Source: Bradyrhizobium sp. BTAi1 (lineage in GTDB: Bacteria; Pseudomonadota; Alphaproteobacteria; Rhizobiales; Xanthobacteraceae). Taken from it: DNA of 64,000 nt. The stretch's first letter is position 1. Every line of letters starts with the position of its first letter. Positions 45,359-54,907 of the stretch are shown here, one piece after another. Position numbers and translations under genes: made by a program. Under the pieces are notes generated by a model that was not told the DNA's origin, ran no database searches, and was given only the letters and a program-made list of their open reading frames with translations. The stretch covers positions 3,987,501-4,051,500 of the forward strand of contig NC_009485.1 of the NCBI RefSeq assembly GCF_000015165.1. The letters are read 5' to 3'.

Positions 45359-45781
45359 ATGTTGACCGCCGAGGAGATTGCCTGCGTCAGGTCGTCGTTC
45401 GACATGGTGTTTGCCAATGCCACGGACATGACCACGACATTCTATCAGCGGCTTTTCGAACTGGCGCCGGAATGCCGCTCGATGTTTCCCGACAACATGG
45501 ATGTGCTGAAGCGGGACTTCATCGCTACGCTGGCGGTGCTCGTCGGCAGCCTCGATCGGATGACCGGTTTGCTGTCGAGCACCGACATCCTCGGCCGCAA
45601 CCATGCGCGCTACGGTGTCAGGCCTGAGCATTATCCGCTGGTCGGCGAGGCCCTGCTGTGGAGCCTCGCCAAGGGTCTCGGACCGCAATGGACGGCGGAA
45701 GTGGAGCAGGCCTGGCGCAAGGTCTACGAGATCATCTCCCAGCGTATGATCGCGATTTCAGCCGGCCCTCGTCTGCCTTGA
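45359..45781 (+). CDS. Single-domain globin
   Basis: The 140-residue product has the globin pattern MLTAEEIACVRSSFDMVFAN at the start, TFYQRLFELAPECRSMFPDN (helices B-C, with Phe and Pro of the CD region), and RNHARYGVRPEHYPLVGEALLWSLAKGLG containing the proximal His. It resembles single-domain myoglobin/flavohaemoglobin-type globins; there is no reductase domain. It may bind oxygen or nitric oxide. It lies outside repeat copy B, alone, convergent with ppx. No linked denitrification or regulator gene is visible. Confidence 0.85.
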   Translation: MLTAEEIACVRSSFDMVFANATDMTTTFYQRLFELAPECRSMFPDNMDVLKRDFIATLAVLVGSLDRMTGLLSSTDILGRNHARYGVRPEHYPLVGEALLWSLAKGLGPQWTAEVEQAWRKVYEIISQRMIAISAGPRLP

Positions 45782-45849
45782 ACCGATCGGGCCAGCGGCA
45801 CGCGCGCCGGATCCGTGGCATCCGTTGCAACGTCCGGCCGACGTGGCCG

Positions 45850-47349
45850 TCAGCTCAGCACCACCGAGCCTGAGCGTCCGAGCAGCCGGGCGAGCTGCTT
45901 GAAGCGGCCGCCGACGCGGTCGGCGACGAGATCCACCATCTGATGCTCGAACACCAGCATCAGCTTGCGATCCTGGGTGCGGAAATGGGTCGCCGGCAGC
46001 ACGCCCGGACGGGCCGCGGAGACCAGATGGGCGACGCGGAAGGCGGTGCCGAGCAGACGGGCGCGGTCGATCGCGGCGGGGCTCAGCTGTTCCGTCAGGG
46101 CCGGCGGCGCGGCTTCGTCGCGCAGGCCCTCGTAGCGGAAGAACACCGAGAGCGCGACGAAGATGCGGCCGTCATGGCTGATCGATCCGAAATTGCCGTT
46201 GAGGATGATGCCGTAGGTCTGCTCGCCGCGGTGGTCCGGATGCATGCGCCAGCCGATGTCGGACAACAGGCAGGCGGCGTGACGCAGCCGGCGCTCCTCC
46301 TCGGTCTCGCGAAGATGGACCACCCGGAACAGGCGGTCGGTCCAGTCGATCAGCTCGCGGGCATGCTGGGCCGAGCGTGACAGCAGCTCGTTCAGTCCCT
46401 GGGCGGCGCAGAGCAGACCGTCCTTGGCCCGCTCGATATCCGGCAGCTTGGAGTAGAGCAGGCCCTCGCGCACCCCGAACGTGGAGAAGACCACCATCTT
46501 CGGTTTCGCGACCCGGATGATGTGTTCCAGCACCAGCGCGGCATAAGCGAGCAGCGGCCGGCGTGCTTCGGCGACCACTTCGATGTCGGCCAGCATGTCG
46601 GCGGCGACGAGACGGCGCAGCCGCCGGACAAAGGCCAGGGCCTCCACGGCCGGAATCGCGTAGCCATGCATGACCCCGAGCGGATAGCCGCTCTGGAGGA
46701 TGTGGATCCGGGCCAGCGCGCGCCAGGTGCCCCCGACCGCGTAGAAGGTGCGGTTCTCGCCGGCCAAAAGCTGCGGCAGGTCGGTCAGCGCATCGCTTGC
46801 GATCCGCTGCGCCTTCTTCAGCGATTTCTCCGCGAGATCCTGCAGCGCCAGGCTGCCGAGCGGCAGGGTCACGCCGCTGCGCACCTGGTGGCCGCGCACG
46901 TCGATCAGCTCCAGCGAGCCGCCGCCGAGATCGCCGACGATGCCGTCAGGCTTGTGGATCCCCGAGATCACGCCGAGTGCGGAGTAACGCGCCTCTTCGG
47001 GGCCCGTCAGGATCTGGATCTCCGCGCCGCAGATCTTCTCGGCCTTGGCGATGAAGTCAGGGCCGTTGGAGGCATCGCGGCAGGCCGCCGTGGCAATGGC
47101 GTGGATACGCCCGACCTTCTGGACCTTGCACAGCGCCCGGAAACGCCGCAGCGCGGTCAGCGCCTTCTCGACGGCATCGGCGGCGAGCAGGCCCGTGGTC
47201 TGCACCTCGCGTCCGAGCCCGCACAGCGCCTTCTCGTTGAAGACCGTGACGAGGCTGCGTTCCATCGCCTGGTAGACGACGAGACGGACCGAGTTCGAGC
47301 CGATGTCGATGACGCCAACGCTTGCGGCCCTGGCAGCGGGCCGTTTCAC
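45850..47349 (-). CDS. ppx: Exopolyphosphatase / Ppx-GppA family phosphatase
   Basis: Hydrolyses polyphosphate (and possibly pppGpp). The 499-residue product has the ASKHA fold: VGVIDIGSNSVRLVVYQ at the N-terminus, EEARYSALGVISG, and GIVGDLGGGSLELIDV. The C-terminal HD-like part includes LRHAACLLSDIGWRMHPDHRGEQ. The N-terminal frame begins after a basic KRPAARA stretch. It starts 27 bases after the ppk stop, so the two enzymes of polyphosphate turnover are an operon. In this family Ppx and GppA activities cannot be separated by sequence alone. Confidence 0.94.
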   Translation of the reverse strand: MKRPAARAASVGVIDIGSNSVRLVVYQAMERSLVTVFNEKALCGLGREVQTTGLLAADAVEKALTALRRFRALCKVQKVGRIHAIATAACRDASNGPDFIAKAEKICGAEIQILTGPEEARYSALGVISGIHKPDGIVGDLGGGSLELIDVRGHQVRSGVTLPLGSLALQDLAEKSLKKAQRIASDALTDLPQLLAGENRTFYAVGGTWRALARIHILQSGYPLGVMHGYAIPAVEALAFVRRLRRLVAADMLADIEVVAEARRPLLAYAALVLEHIIRVAKPKMVVFSTFGVREGLLYSKLPDIERAKDGLLCAAQGLNELLSRSAQHARELIDWTDRLFRVVHLRETEEERRLRHAACLLSDIGWRMHPDHRGEQTYGIILNGNFGSISHDGRIFVALSVFFRYEGLRDEAAPPALTEQLSPAAIDRARLLGTAFRVAHLVSAARPGVLPATHFRTQDRKLMLVFEHQMVDLVADRVGGRFKQLARLLGRSGSVVLS

Positions 47350-47376
47350 CGGGACGTCCTCTGATGACAGGAGCCG

Positions 47377-49572
47377 TTACGACGGGTTGCGTTCGTTCCG
47401 GCGCGTGAGGCGACGCGGTGATGATTCCTTGAGCGACTTTCCACGGCCGGACAGACTCGGATTCGTCATGAAGTAATTGTGCAGGTTGAACGGCTCTTCG
47501 CCCTTCGCCGCCTTCATACGCGTTGACGACCCGTCCGGCAACAATTGCCAGCTTTGCTCGGTGTCCTTCAGGTTCGCGACCATGATCTGCTCGAGAACCT
47601 GCTGATGCACCGTCGGATTTTGCAGCGGACACAGCACCTCGACGCGACGGTCGAGATTGCGCGGCATCATGTCGGCCGAGGAGATGTACACGGCGGCCTT
47701 GGCGCTCGGCAGGCCCTGGCCCATACCAAAGCAGTAGATGCGGCCATGCTCCAGGAAGCGGCCGATCACCGATTTGACCCGGATGTTCTCGGACAGCCCG
47801 GGCAGGCCCGGGCGCAGGCAGCAGATTCCGCGCACGATCAGGTCGATCGAGACGCCGGCCTGCGACGCTTCATAGAGCGCGTCGATGATGTCGGGATCGA
47901 CCAGCGAGTTCATCTTCATCCAGATCACGGCCGGCTTGCCCTGGCGCGCGAAACTGGTCTCGCCGTGGATGTGCTCGATCATGCGCTTGCGAAGCGTGAG
48001 CGGCGACACCGCCATCTTCTCGATGTCGATCGGCTCGGCATAGCCCGTGATATAGTTGAAGACCCGTGTCACGTCGCGGCCGATCACCGGATCGGAGGTG
48101 AAGTAGGAGAGGTCGGTGTAGATGCGGGCGGTGACCGGGTGATAGTTGCCGGTCCCGGTATGCACATAGGTCGTCAGGCCGCCGCCCTCGCGGCGCACGA
48201 CCATCGACAGCTTGGCATGGGTCTTCAGCTGCAGGAAGCCGTACACGACCTGCACGCCCGCGCGCTCGAGATCGCGCGCCCAGCGGATATTGGCTTCCTC
48301 GTCGAAACGGGCCTTCAGCTCGACCAGCGCCGTCACCGATTTGCCGGCCTCGGCGGCCTCGGCGAGCGCGCGCACGATCGGCGAATTGTTCGAGGTGCGG
48401 TACAGCGTCTGCTTGATTGCGACCACGTCGGGGTCGCGGGCCGCCTGCTGCAGGAACTGCACGACGACGTCGAACGACTCGTAGGGGTGATGGACGATCA
48501 GGTCCTTCTGCCGGATCGCGGCGAAGATGTCGCCGCCATGGTCGCGGACGCGCTCGGGATGCCGCGGCACATAGGGCGCGAATTCGAGGTCCGGCCGGTC
48601 GACACGCGTCAGCTGCGACAGCTCATTCATCGCCAGCACGCCGTCGACGACAAACACTTCGTCGTCGGTGGTCGACAGCGCGTCCTGCACGAAGGCACGC
48701 AGCTCCTCCGGCATGTTGGCCTCGATCTCGAGCCGGATCACCGAGCCACGGCGGCGGCGCTTGAGCGCGGTCTCGAATAGCCGCACCAGGTCCTCGGCCT
48801 CTTCCTCGATTTCGATCTCGCTGTCGCGGATGATCCGGAAGGCGCCCTGGCCCTTGACGGTGTAGCCGGGAAACAGCCGGCCGATGAACAGGCTCGTGGC
48901 CTGTTCAAGCGTGATCAGGCGGATCACGCCATCCTTGCTGCCGGGGAAGCGGATGAAGCGATCGATCTTGCCGGGCATGCGGATCAGCGCATTCATCGGC
49001 CTGCCGTCGGAGGTGCGCATCAGCTGCAGCGCGACGGTGAAGCCGAGACTCGGAATGAACGGGAACGGATGCGCCGGATCGATCGCGAGTGGCGTGAGCA
49101 GCGGGAAGATGCTGGCGAGGAAATGGTCCTCGATCCAGGCGCGCTCGCTCTTGGTGACGTCCTGGCCGTCGACCAGCACGATGCCGAGCTCGGCGAGGAA
49201 CTTGCGCAGGTCGCGCCAGATCGCCTGCTGGTCGATCGCGAGCTGCGACACGCTTTCGTTGATGACCTTGAGCTGCTCCAGCGGCGTCAGGCCGTCCGGG
49301 CTGCGCTCGGCGATGCCCTCGCGCACCTGGGCCCGAATACCGGCAACGCGGACCATGAAGAATTCATCAAGGTTGTTGGCGGAAATCGACAGGAACCGCA
49401 CCCGCTCCAGCGCCGGATGGCGCGGGTTGACCGATTCCTCCAGGACCCGGCGGTTGAAATGCAGCCAGGAGAGTTCTCGATTGATGAAGCGCTCGGGGCT
49501 GGATGCGATCTCGGCCGGAGGCGAGGAAACCGGATCTTTTTCTTGAATTTCAATCGCTTGTTCGGTGTCCAT
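47377..49572 (-). CDS. ppk1: Polyphosphate kinase 1
   Basis: Reversibly polymerises the terminal phosphate of ATP into polyphosphate. The 731-residue product has the PPK1 layout: N-terminal [20 protein letters not shown] (about 27-46), head domain, and a catalytic half with [20 protein letters not shown], whose first His is the expected phospho-histidine, then [20 protein letters not shown]. The C-terminus carries a short basic extension ([19 protein letters not shown]). It is first in ppk-ppx and 141 bases after the Hda-like gene, possibly in the same transcript. Confidence 0.96.
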   Translation of the reverse strand: MDTEQAIEIQEKDPVSSPPAEIASSPERFINRELSWLHFNRRVLEESVNPRHPALERVRFLSISANNLDEFFMVRVAGIRAQVREGIAERSPDGLTPLEQLKVINESVSQLAIDQQAIWRDLRKFLAELGIVLVDGQDVTKSERAWIEDHFLASIFPLLTPLAIDPAHPFPFIPSLGFTVALQLMRTSDGRPMNALIRMPGKIDRFIRFPGSKDGVIRLITLEQATSLFIGRLFPGYTVKGQGAFRIIRDSEIEIEEEAEDLVRLFETALKRRRRGSVIRLEIEANMPEELRAFVQDALSTTDDEVFVVDGVLAMNELSQLTRVDRPDLEFAPYVPRHPERVRDHGGDIFAAIRQKDLIVHHPYESFDVVVQFLQQAARDPDVVAIKQTLYRTSNNSPIVRALAEAAEAGKSVTALVELKARFDEEANIRWARDLERAGVQVVYGFLQLKTHAKLSMVVRREGGGLTTYVHTGTGNYHPVTARIYTDLSYFTSDPVIGRDVTRVFNYITGYAEPIDIEKMAVSPLTLRKRMIEHIHGETSFARQGKPAVIWMKMNSLVDPDIIDALYEASQAGVSIDLIVRGICCLRPGLPGLSENIRVKSVIGRFLEHGRIYCFGMGQGLPSAKAAVYISSADMMPRNLDRRVEVLCPLQNPTVHQQVLEQIMVANLKDTEQSWQLLPDGSSTRMKAAKGEEPFNLHNYFMTNPSLSGRGKSLKESSPRRLTRRNERNPS

Positions 49573-49713
49573 CGGAAAATCGTTCCATCGCCGGCAACGG
49601 CGTCAAATCAGTCCTGCGTAGCGGCGGACCGTAGACTAAACTAAATGACCAGGGGATGACGTTCCCGGCACCATTGAGGTTCCCCGGCGCCTCTCCGTCA
49701 AGATGGCAGGCGG

Positions 49714-50451
49714 TCACATGCCTTCGGAGGGCCGGAGCAGTTCGGCCGCGAGCGCCCGGGTGACGGGGCGTCCAAGCCGCAACGATTCATTGTCCAGCAG
49801 GGCGACCGTCTGACGGGCGGCGGCATAGGATCGCTCGATCCGGGTGGCGAGATAGCTCACCACGGCTTCGTCGATGGTCAACTGCCGGTCCGCGGCCAGC
49901 TTGACGATCAGGGCCCGAAACAGCTGGTCGTCGGGTGGCAGCAGTGTCACCACTGGACAGGCGCGCAGGCGCGACCGGAGGTCGCTGAGCGCGACCGGCA
50001 TGGTCGCGGGGGCCTCGCGCGCCGTGATCAGGATGTAGGCCTCGTCCTGCCGTGCCAGATTCAGCAGGTGGAACAGCGCGCGCTCGTCGAAAGCGGTGGG
50101 GCTGAGGTCCTCCAGCACCAGCGCGCCGGTGGCCAGCGCGCGGGGGACGGCGGCGATGTCGAGAGCCTGGGCTGAGAGCGAGCGGGCTCCGGACTGCTCG
50201 GCCCAGATCGCGGCGAGATGGCTCTTGCCGGACCCGTCCGGTCCGACCAGGAACATGGTGCGCGCCGGCCATTCCGGCCAGGCATCGACCAGCGCCAGTC
50301 CTGCCGCGTTGCCGGCGCCTTCGAGGAAGTTGTCCCGCGTCAGACTTTCCGCGTGCGGCAGCGCGAAGGCCAATTGACGGGGGGGAAGATGGCCGACCAA
50401 GTTTGACGTGCTCCGTATCGTGCGCAGGGGCCTTGCGGGAGGCCAAGCCAC
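49714..50451 (-). CDS. DnaA-related replication regulator (Hda-like)
   Basis: The 245-residue product is an AAA+ domain like that of DnaA without its DNA-binding domain IV: Walker A FLVGPDGSGKSHLAA (about 82-96), ALVLEDLSP and LRARLRACPVV-like arginine-finger region. A DnaA-like ALPHAESLTRDNFLEGAGN precedes it. In alphaproteobacteria Hda proteins stimulate hydrolysis of DnaA-bound ATP to limit initiation. The chosen start is GTG 50451, immediately after the stop of the phosphatidyltransferase; an internal TTG nearer the conserved part is possible. The Caulobacter-type location beside ppk agrees. Confidence 0.87.
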   Translation of the reverse strand: MAWPPARPLRTIRSTSNLVGHLPPRQLAFALPHAESLTRDNFLEGAGNAAGLALVDAWPEWPARTMFLVGPDGSGKSHLAAIWAEQSGARSLSAQALDIAAVPRALATGALVLEDLSPTAFDERALFHLLNLARQDEAYILITAREAPATMPVALSDLRSRLRACPVVTLLPPDDQLFRALIVKLAADRQLTIDEAVVSYLATRIERSYAAARQTVALLDNESLRLGRPVTRALAAELLRPSEGM

Positions 50452-51006
50452 TCATCGCACTTCGATGGTGCTCATGTGGCGCACCCATTCGACCAGGTAA
50501 AGCCCGACGGATACGAGGGTAAAGATCGTGACCAGGGTCATCAGCAGAATATCGTAGGGCTTCGGCTCGAAGCCGAAGCTGAGCGAGGCCAGCACCAGCG
50601 CGGCAAAGGCGACCTGCGCCGCTGTGTTCAGCTTCGACACCATCAGCGGCCGCATTGCGACCGGGCGGTCGAATAGCCAGGACACAATCACCGCGGCGAC
50701 GATCATGATGTCGCGCGAGACCACCAGGATCACGATCCAGCGCGGGATCGCGCCCCAGATGCCGAGCGTCACGAAAATCGAGACCAGAAGCGCCTTGTCG
50801 GCAAGCGGATCGAGGAGGGCGCCGAGTTCGGATCGCAGGTTGAAGCGCCGGGCGAGAAAGCCGTCGACCGCGTCGCTTACGCCGGCGACGACGAAGACCA
50901 GGAACGCGATTTCGGTCTCGCCGGCGGCGATCGCCCAGACGACGATCGGAACCAGCAGGATTCGGCCGAGCGTAATCAGATTGGGGATACTGTGAGGGAT
51001 GGTCAC
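50452..51006 (-). CDS. CDP-alcohol phosphatidyltransferase
   Basis: The 184-residue membrane enzyme transfers a phosphatidyl group from CDP-diacylglycerol to an alcohol. The catalytic motif D-x2-D-G-x2-A-R-x8-G-x3-D-x3-D is intact in DAVDGFLARRFNLRSELGAL and LDPLADK. Six membrane helices are predicted. It starts at GTG 51006 (VTIPHSIPNLITLGRI), because no ATG gives a plausible N-terminus; the frame is open upstream but polar. It could be phosphatidylglycerophosphate synthase or a related enzyme; the sequence does not decide. It is divergent from purM across a short gap and precedes the Hda-like gene directly. Confidence 0.87.
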   Translation of the reverse strand: MTIPHSIPNLITLGRILLVPIVVWAIAAGETEIAFLVFVVAGVSDAVDGFLARRFNLRSELGALLDPLADKALLVSIFVTLGIWGAIPRWIVILVVSRDIMIVAAVIVSWLFDRPVAMRPLMVSKLNTAAQVAFAALVLASLSFGFEPKPYDILLMTLVTIFTLVSVGLYLVEWVRHMSTIEVR

Positions 51007-51163
51007 GCAGCAGGTCCCGACGATAACTCGATCAACATTCAACCCGATTCCGAAGCGGGGCGAACCGGTCCAGTTCCTAGATAGTGTGGGGACGAGCCCC
51101 TTGCGAGCCATTGCGCGCGGCCGGATTCCGACGTAACCAGCGGTCAGATTAGGGGTTTTTACC

Positions 51164-52237
51164 ATGACCGAGCGCAAGAACGGGCTCACTTATGCAGATT
51201 CGGGCGTCGATATCGATGCCGGCAATCGTCTGGTCGATCTGATCAAGCCGATGGTGCGCGCGACGGCCCGTGCGGGCGCGGATGCCGAGATCGGCGGGTT
51301 TGGCGGCCTGTTCGACCTCAAGGCCGCCGGCTTCAAGGATCCGGTCCTGGTGGCCGCCACCGATGGCGTCGGTACCAAGGTCAAGATCGCGATCGAGACC
51401 GGTCTGCATTCCGGGATCGGCATCGATCTGGTGGCAATGTCGGTCAACGATCTCGTGGTGCAGGGCGCCGAGCCGCTGTTCTTCCTCGACTACTTCGCCT
51501 GCGGCAAGCTCGACCCGGAGGCGACCGCGTCGATCGTGGCCGGCATCGCCGAGGGCTGCCGCGAGTCGGGTTGTGCGCTGATCGGGGGCGAGACGGCGGA
51601 AATGCCGGGCCTCTACAAGGATGGCGACTATGACCTCGCGGGGTTCGCGGTCGGCGCGGCCGAGCGTGGCACCCTGCTGCCGTCGGCCGATATCGCCGCG
51701 GGCGATTTGGTGCTCGGCCTCGCATCGTCAGGCGTGCACTCCAACGGCTATTCGCTGGTGCGCAAGATCGTCGCGCAATCGGGCCTCGGCTTCGAGGCGC
51801 CGGCGCCCTTCGCACCGGTGATGACGCTCGGCGGTGCACTGCTGACGCCGACGCGCCTTTACGTGAAATCCTGCCTGCGGGCGATCCGCGAGACCGGCGC
51901 GGTGAAGGGGCTGGCGCATATCACCGGCGGCGGCTTTACCGACAACATCCCGCGCGTGCTGCCGAAGGATCTGGGCGTGTCGATCGATCTCGCCCGTCTT
52001 CCCGTGCTGCCGGTGTTCAAATGGCTGGCGGCGCAGGGCGGCATTGCCGAGCTCGAGCTGCTGCGCACCTTCAACTGCGGCATCGGCATGATCGCGATTG
52101 TCAAGGCCGAGGCGGTTGATGCGGTCAAAGCGGTGCTGACCGAGAGCGGGGAGCATGTCGCGCTGCTCGGCGAGGTCGTTCCTGCGGTTGGGGATCAGCG
52201 CGTGATCTACAACGGCGCCCTCGATCTGTCGCTGTGA
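51164..52237 (+). CDS. purM: Phosphoribosylformylglycinamidine cyclo-ligase
   Basis: Fifth step of purine synthesis, an ATP-dependent ring closure to AIR. The 357-residue product begins with [20 protein letters not shown], the PurM start, followed by [44 protein letters not shown] and [16 protein letters not shown]. All expected motifs are intact. purN follows 13 bases downstream, so the two purine genes form a small operon. The promoter lies in the gap shared with the divergent phosphatidyltransferase. Confidence 0.97.
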   Translation: MTERKNGLTYADSGVDIDAGNRLVDLIKPMVRATARAGADAEIGGFGGLFDLKAAGFKDPVLVAATDGVGTKVKIAIETGLHSGIGIDLVAMSVNDLVVQGAEPLFFLDYFACGKLDPEATASIVAGIAEGCRESGCALIGGETAEMPGLYKDGDYDLAGFAVGAAERGTLLPSADIAAGDLVLGLASSGVHSNGYSLVRKIVAQSGLGFEAPAPFAPVMTLGGALLTPTRLYVKSCLRAIRETGAVKGLAHITGGGFTDNIPRVLPKDLGVSIDLARLPVLPVFKWLAAQGGIAELELLRTFNCGIGMIAIVKAEAVDAVKAVLTESGEHVALLGEVVPAVGDQRVIYNGALDLSL

Positions 52238-52250
52238 GACGAGCACGCCA

Positions 52251-52913
52251 ATGAAGCGCCGCGTCGCCATCCTGATCTCCGGTCGCGGCTCGAACATGGC
52301 CGCGTTGATCCGTGCCGCCGCGGAGCCGGACTTTCCGGCCGAGATCGCGGTCGTGATCTCCAACCGGGTCGATGCGGCCGGCCTGCAGAAGGCGGCTGCG
52401 AGCGGCATCGCCGTCGAAATCATCGAGAGCAAGCCGTTCGGCAAGGATCGCGCCGGCTTCGAAGCCAAGCTGCAGCAGGCGCTCGACGCCCGCGGCATCG
52501 AGATCATCTGTCTTGCCGGCTTCATGCGGCTGTTCACCGCCGCGTTCGTCCAGCGCTGGTATGGCCGGATGCTCAACATCCATCCCTCGCTGCTGCCGTC
52601 CTTCCCCGGCCTCGATCCGCATGGTCAGGCGCTGCGCGCCGGCGTGAAGCTCTCGGGCGCGACGGTGCATTTCGTCATTCCGGAAACGGATGCGGGGCCG
52701 ATCGTCATGCAGGGCGCGGTCGTCGTCAAGGATGACGACACGCCGGAGACCCTGTCGGAGCGAATTCTCGGCGTTGAGCACCGCATCTATCCCGACGCGC
52801 TGCAACTGTTGGCGAAAGGTCTCGTGCGGCTCGAGGGCGATCTGTGTAGGACATCGACCGTGGAGCAGGCGGAGCAATCGCTGATCTGGCCGCAGGTCTC
52901 CGCCGCGCGCTGA
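52251..52913 (+). CDS. purN: Phosphoribosylglycinamide formyltransferase
   Basis: Third step of purine synthesis, using 10-formyl-tetrahydrofolate. The 220-residue product has KRRVAILISGRGSNMAALI at the start, the catalytic Asn-His in NIHPSLLPSFPGLDPHGQAL, and GATVHFVIPETDAGPIVMQ with its Asp. The motif set matches PurN, not Fmt or PurU. It is cotranscribed with purM. No other pur gene is in the window. Length slightly above the family's 190-215 owing to a C-terminal tail (AEQSLIWPQVSAAR). Confidence 0.97.
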   Translation: MKRRVAILISGRGSNMAALIRAAAEPDFPAEIAVVISNRVDAAGLQKAAASGIAVEIIESKPFGKDRAGFEAKLQQALDARGIEIICLAGFMRLFTAAFVQRWYGRMLNIHPSLLPSFPGLDPHGQALRAGVKLSGATVHFVIPETDAGPIVMQGAVVVKDDDTPETLSERILGVEHRIYPDALQLLAKGLVRLEGDLCRTSTVEQAEQSLIWPQVSAAR

Positions 52914-52935
52914 GGCGGCGGCCGGCGAAAAAAAT

Positions 52936-52952
52936 CCCCGGCAAGGCCGGGG
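52936..52952 (-). terminator. Intrinsic terminator for the cold-shock gene
   Basis: CCCCGGC (52936-52942) and GCCGGGG (52946-52952) form a 7-bp stem with a 3-base loop. The plus strand has seven or more A residues just before it (52928-52934), so the minus-strand transcript ends in a U run. It lies about 100 bases after the cold-shock gene stop. Confidence 0.8.
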
Positions 52953-53054
52953 AACATCAAGGCTGACCAAGTCCGATCATCTGCTTCGGCGAGGGGCGCG
53001 ACGCTTGCGGGGTTGCATCAAAGCGTGCGCGATGGTCTCCCGCCGGGAGCATTC

Positions 53055-53264
53055 TTACGAGAGCTTGAGGTTCTCGGCCGATGTCTTGCCGCGGCTCTCC
53101 ACGAGATCATATTCGATCGCCTGGTTCTCGTTGAGCGTCGTCAGTCCGGCCCGCTCGACGGCCGAGATGTGAACGAACACATCCTTGTCTCCGCCTGCCG
53201 GCTTGATGAACCCATAGCCCTTGGTCGGGTTGAACCATTTCACGCTGCCTTTGTAGCTCGGCAT
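53055..53264 (-). CDS. Cold-shock domain protein
   Basis: The 69-residue product is a single OB-fold cold-shock domain with the two RNA-binding motifs KGYGFI (RNP1) and VFVHIS (RNP2), preceded by GSVKWFNPT. It ends ENQAIEYDLVESRGKTSAENLKLS. Such proteins bind single-stranded nucleic acid and act as RNA chaperones; whether this copy is cold-induced cannot be told. ATG at 53264 has AGGAGAC upstream. A gap of about 540 bases lies upstream; on the minus strand it must include its promoter and 5' leader. Confidence 0.96.
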   Translation of the reverse strand: MPSYKGSVKWFNPTKGYGFIKPAGGDKDVFVHISAVERAGLTTLNENQAIEYDLVESRGKTSAENLKLS

Positions 53265-53808
53265 CGGTGTCTCCTCCGTCTAGACGAAAAAAAGACGCGG
53301 CCACGCTCGCGCGTGCCACGCCACAATACGGGCTTCCCGAAGTCTGCTGAATTTCAGATGTCACGAAACGCACAGTCGAACGGCCAGATCCGATTGCGCT
53401 GGGGATTGCAACACGATTTTTAGTCGATATCAAGTTCGTGGGACCGGCGGGAACGCGTCGCGACGTCGCGTCTCGCCAGCCCTCTCGTTGGTGCATGAAA
53501 CCGCCGCGGAACCGGCATTTTCGTGCCGGCTGCGGGCCCGGCGGGTGTCAGCAGCCGGGAACTGGGACGGCCGAGCCCGCCGAACGAAGGATATCTGCTG
53601 CTCTCGCCGGGCCGGGCGGCCATGCGGTGGTCGTACCGGCCGATCACGCCCCCGCGCATGGAACGCTCATGCCGTCGGTCCGGCGGAACCCGCACGTTTG
53701 CACCCCGGCCAACGTCTCGGGCAGCTGAGCGGGGGGGGGGGCGGGTCACCCGGTGGCTTGGGCGGCCCGGAGTGTGCCGAGATCGAGCCTCGGCTGCAGC
53801 GCAGCGTC
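53265..53808. other. Gene-poor region with an 11-G tract
   Basis: About 545 bases between the cold-shock gene and the LysR gene. The frames here are Pro/Arg/Gly-rich and unsupported. The run of 11 G residues at 53731-53741 is notable. The right-hand part carries the 3' end of the LysR transcript and no clear hairpin. Confidence 0.5.
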
Positions 53809-54885
53809 CTAGATCGGCCTGGGGGCGATGTAGTTGTGAAAGCCCGCGGTCTCCCGCGTCTGCTCCATCATCGGAACGAGGTGGAGCGGATGGATGAACT
53901 CGTCGCGAAAGCAGGCGTGGATCTTCGGATCAAAGATGCGCTTCAGCCATTCGATGACGATCTTGTGTCGTTCCGACGTACGAAATTCCTTATGATAGGT
54001 CAGCCACAGATCCATGTGGTAGTTGATGCCGAGATCGACAGGCACCAGCGGTGCCCCGAGCGCGACCGCCGATGTCGGCAGGAAGCCGATGCCTGCGCCG
54101 CGCTCCACCGCGTAGAGAACCGCCACGCTCGAATTGGTGGAGATGCCGACGATGCCATCGAGCGAGTCGAGGCCGAGAATTCGCGCATAGCCGGTCTCGT
54201 CCAGCTGCACGCCATGCTGCTTGATGATGCGGTGATTGCGGAGATCGGCAAGCGAGGTCGGCAAGCCATACGCGTCACGATAGGCCTCGGATACGAAGCC
54301 GTGGATGTGAAGCCGGCCGAGCTTGCTGACGATCACGTCGGGATTTGTCGGGCGCGCGAACTGGATCGAGACGTCCGCTTCGAGGCGCGACACGTCAGCC
54401 TGCTCCATCGCACAACTGAGTTCGACAGTAATCCGCCGATAGGTCTTCTGGAAATCGATCAGTCTTGGCAGGATCCAGAAATTGCCAGGGCCTTCAGTCA
54501 CGGCGACGCGGACCGAGCCCTGGCTGTCTGTGGCGAGCGAGGCGCGGCGGAAGATGTTGAAGCTCAGGCGCTCCATCTGCTCGACATCGAACAACAGCGA
54601 CCGTCCTTCATCGCTCAGCGACAGGCCCGACTGATCGCGGATGAAGACCTTGAATCCGAGCTCTTCCTCGAGCCGGTCGATCTTGCGCATGAGGGTGGTG
54701 CCGGTCAGTCCTAGAACTTCCGCCGCATTTCTGAAGCTCTGATGCCGTGCGCAAAGGAGAAATGCTCTTAAATCTTCCCACGACGCATTAAGGTTTTCGT
54801 CAGATTTCCGGCGCTGCGTAGATGCAGCACCCCGATGCAAATGTTGCCGCATACACTCCAGCCCCGACAAGTATGATGACGTCAT
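53809..54885 (-). CDS. LysR family transcriptional regulator
   Basis: A 358-residue product from the ATG at 54885 (MTSSYLSG), or 347 residues from the ATG at 54852 (MRQHLHRGA); the palindrome at 54874-54887 spans the first start, so the second may be the real one. The winged helix-turn-helix is ASWEDLRAFLLCARHQSFRN and AAEVLGLTGTTLMRKIDRLE, followed by the LysR substrate-binding domain (GSVRVAVTEGPGNFWILPRL and VAVLYAVERGAGIGFLP). Its inducer is unknown. It is divergent from the two GNAT-fold genes across a very short gap that contains the palindrome, the classic layout for a LysR regulator controlling its neighbour. Confidence 0.88.
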   Translation of the reverse strand: MTSSYLSGLECMRQHLHRGAASTQRRKSDENLNASWEDLRAFLLCARHQSFRNAAEVLGLTGTTLMRKIDRLEEELGFKVFIRDQSGLSLSDEGRSLLFDVEQMERLSFNIFRRASLATDSQGSVRVAVTEGPGNFWILPRLIDFQKTYRRITVELSCAMEQADVSRLEADVSIQFARPTNPDVIVSKLGRLHIHGFVSEAYRDAYGLPTSLADLRNHRIIKQHGVQLDETGYARILGLDSLDGIVGISTNSSVAVLYAVERGAGIGFLPTSAVALGAPLVPVDLGINYHMDLWLTYHKEFRTSERHKIVIEWLKRIFDPKIHACFRDEFIHPLHLVPMMEQTRETAGFHNYIAPRPI

Positions 54886-54887
54886 CA
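54874..54887. promoter_or_regulatory. Perfect 14-bp palindrome in the LysR/GNAT divergent region
   Basis: TGATGACGTCATCA is self-complementary over all 14 bases. It spans the first possible LysR start (54885) and lies 21 bases before the first GNAT-fold gene. It suits a dimeric repressor or activator; LysR sites usually have T-N11-A, which this does not clearly match. Confidence 0.5.
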
Positions 54888-54907
54888 AAGCCAAGCTGGA
54901 AACATAG

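Noticed and set aside
47545-48780. A 411-codon plus-strand frame
   Set aside because: Antisense to ppk1, which has catalytic motifs; composition typical of a shadow.
53420-53749. A 109-codon minus-strand frame
   Set aside because: Pro/Arg/Gly-rich with no motif; its start lies upstream of the G tract and it ends at a region without conserved features.
53488-54714. A 408-codon plus-strand frame
   Set aside because: It is antisense to the LysR gene, crosses the G tract and has no family features.
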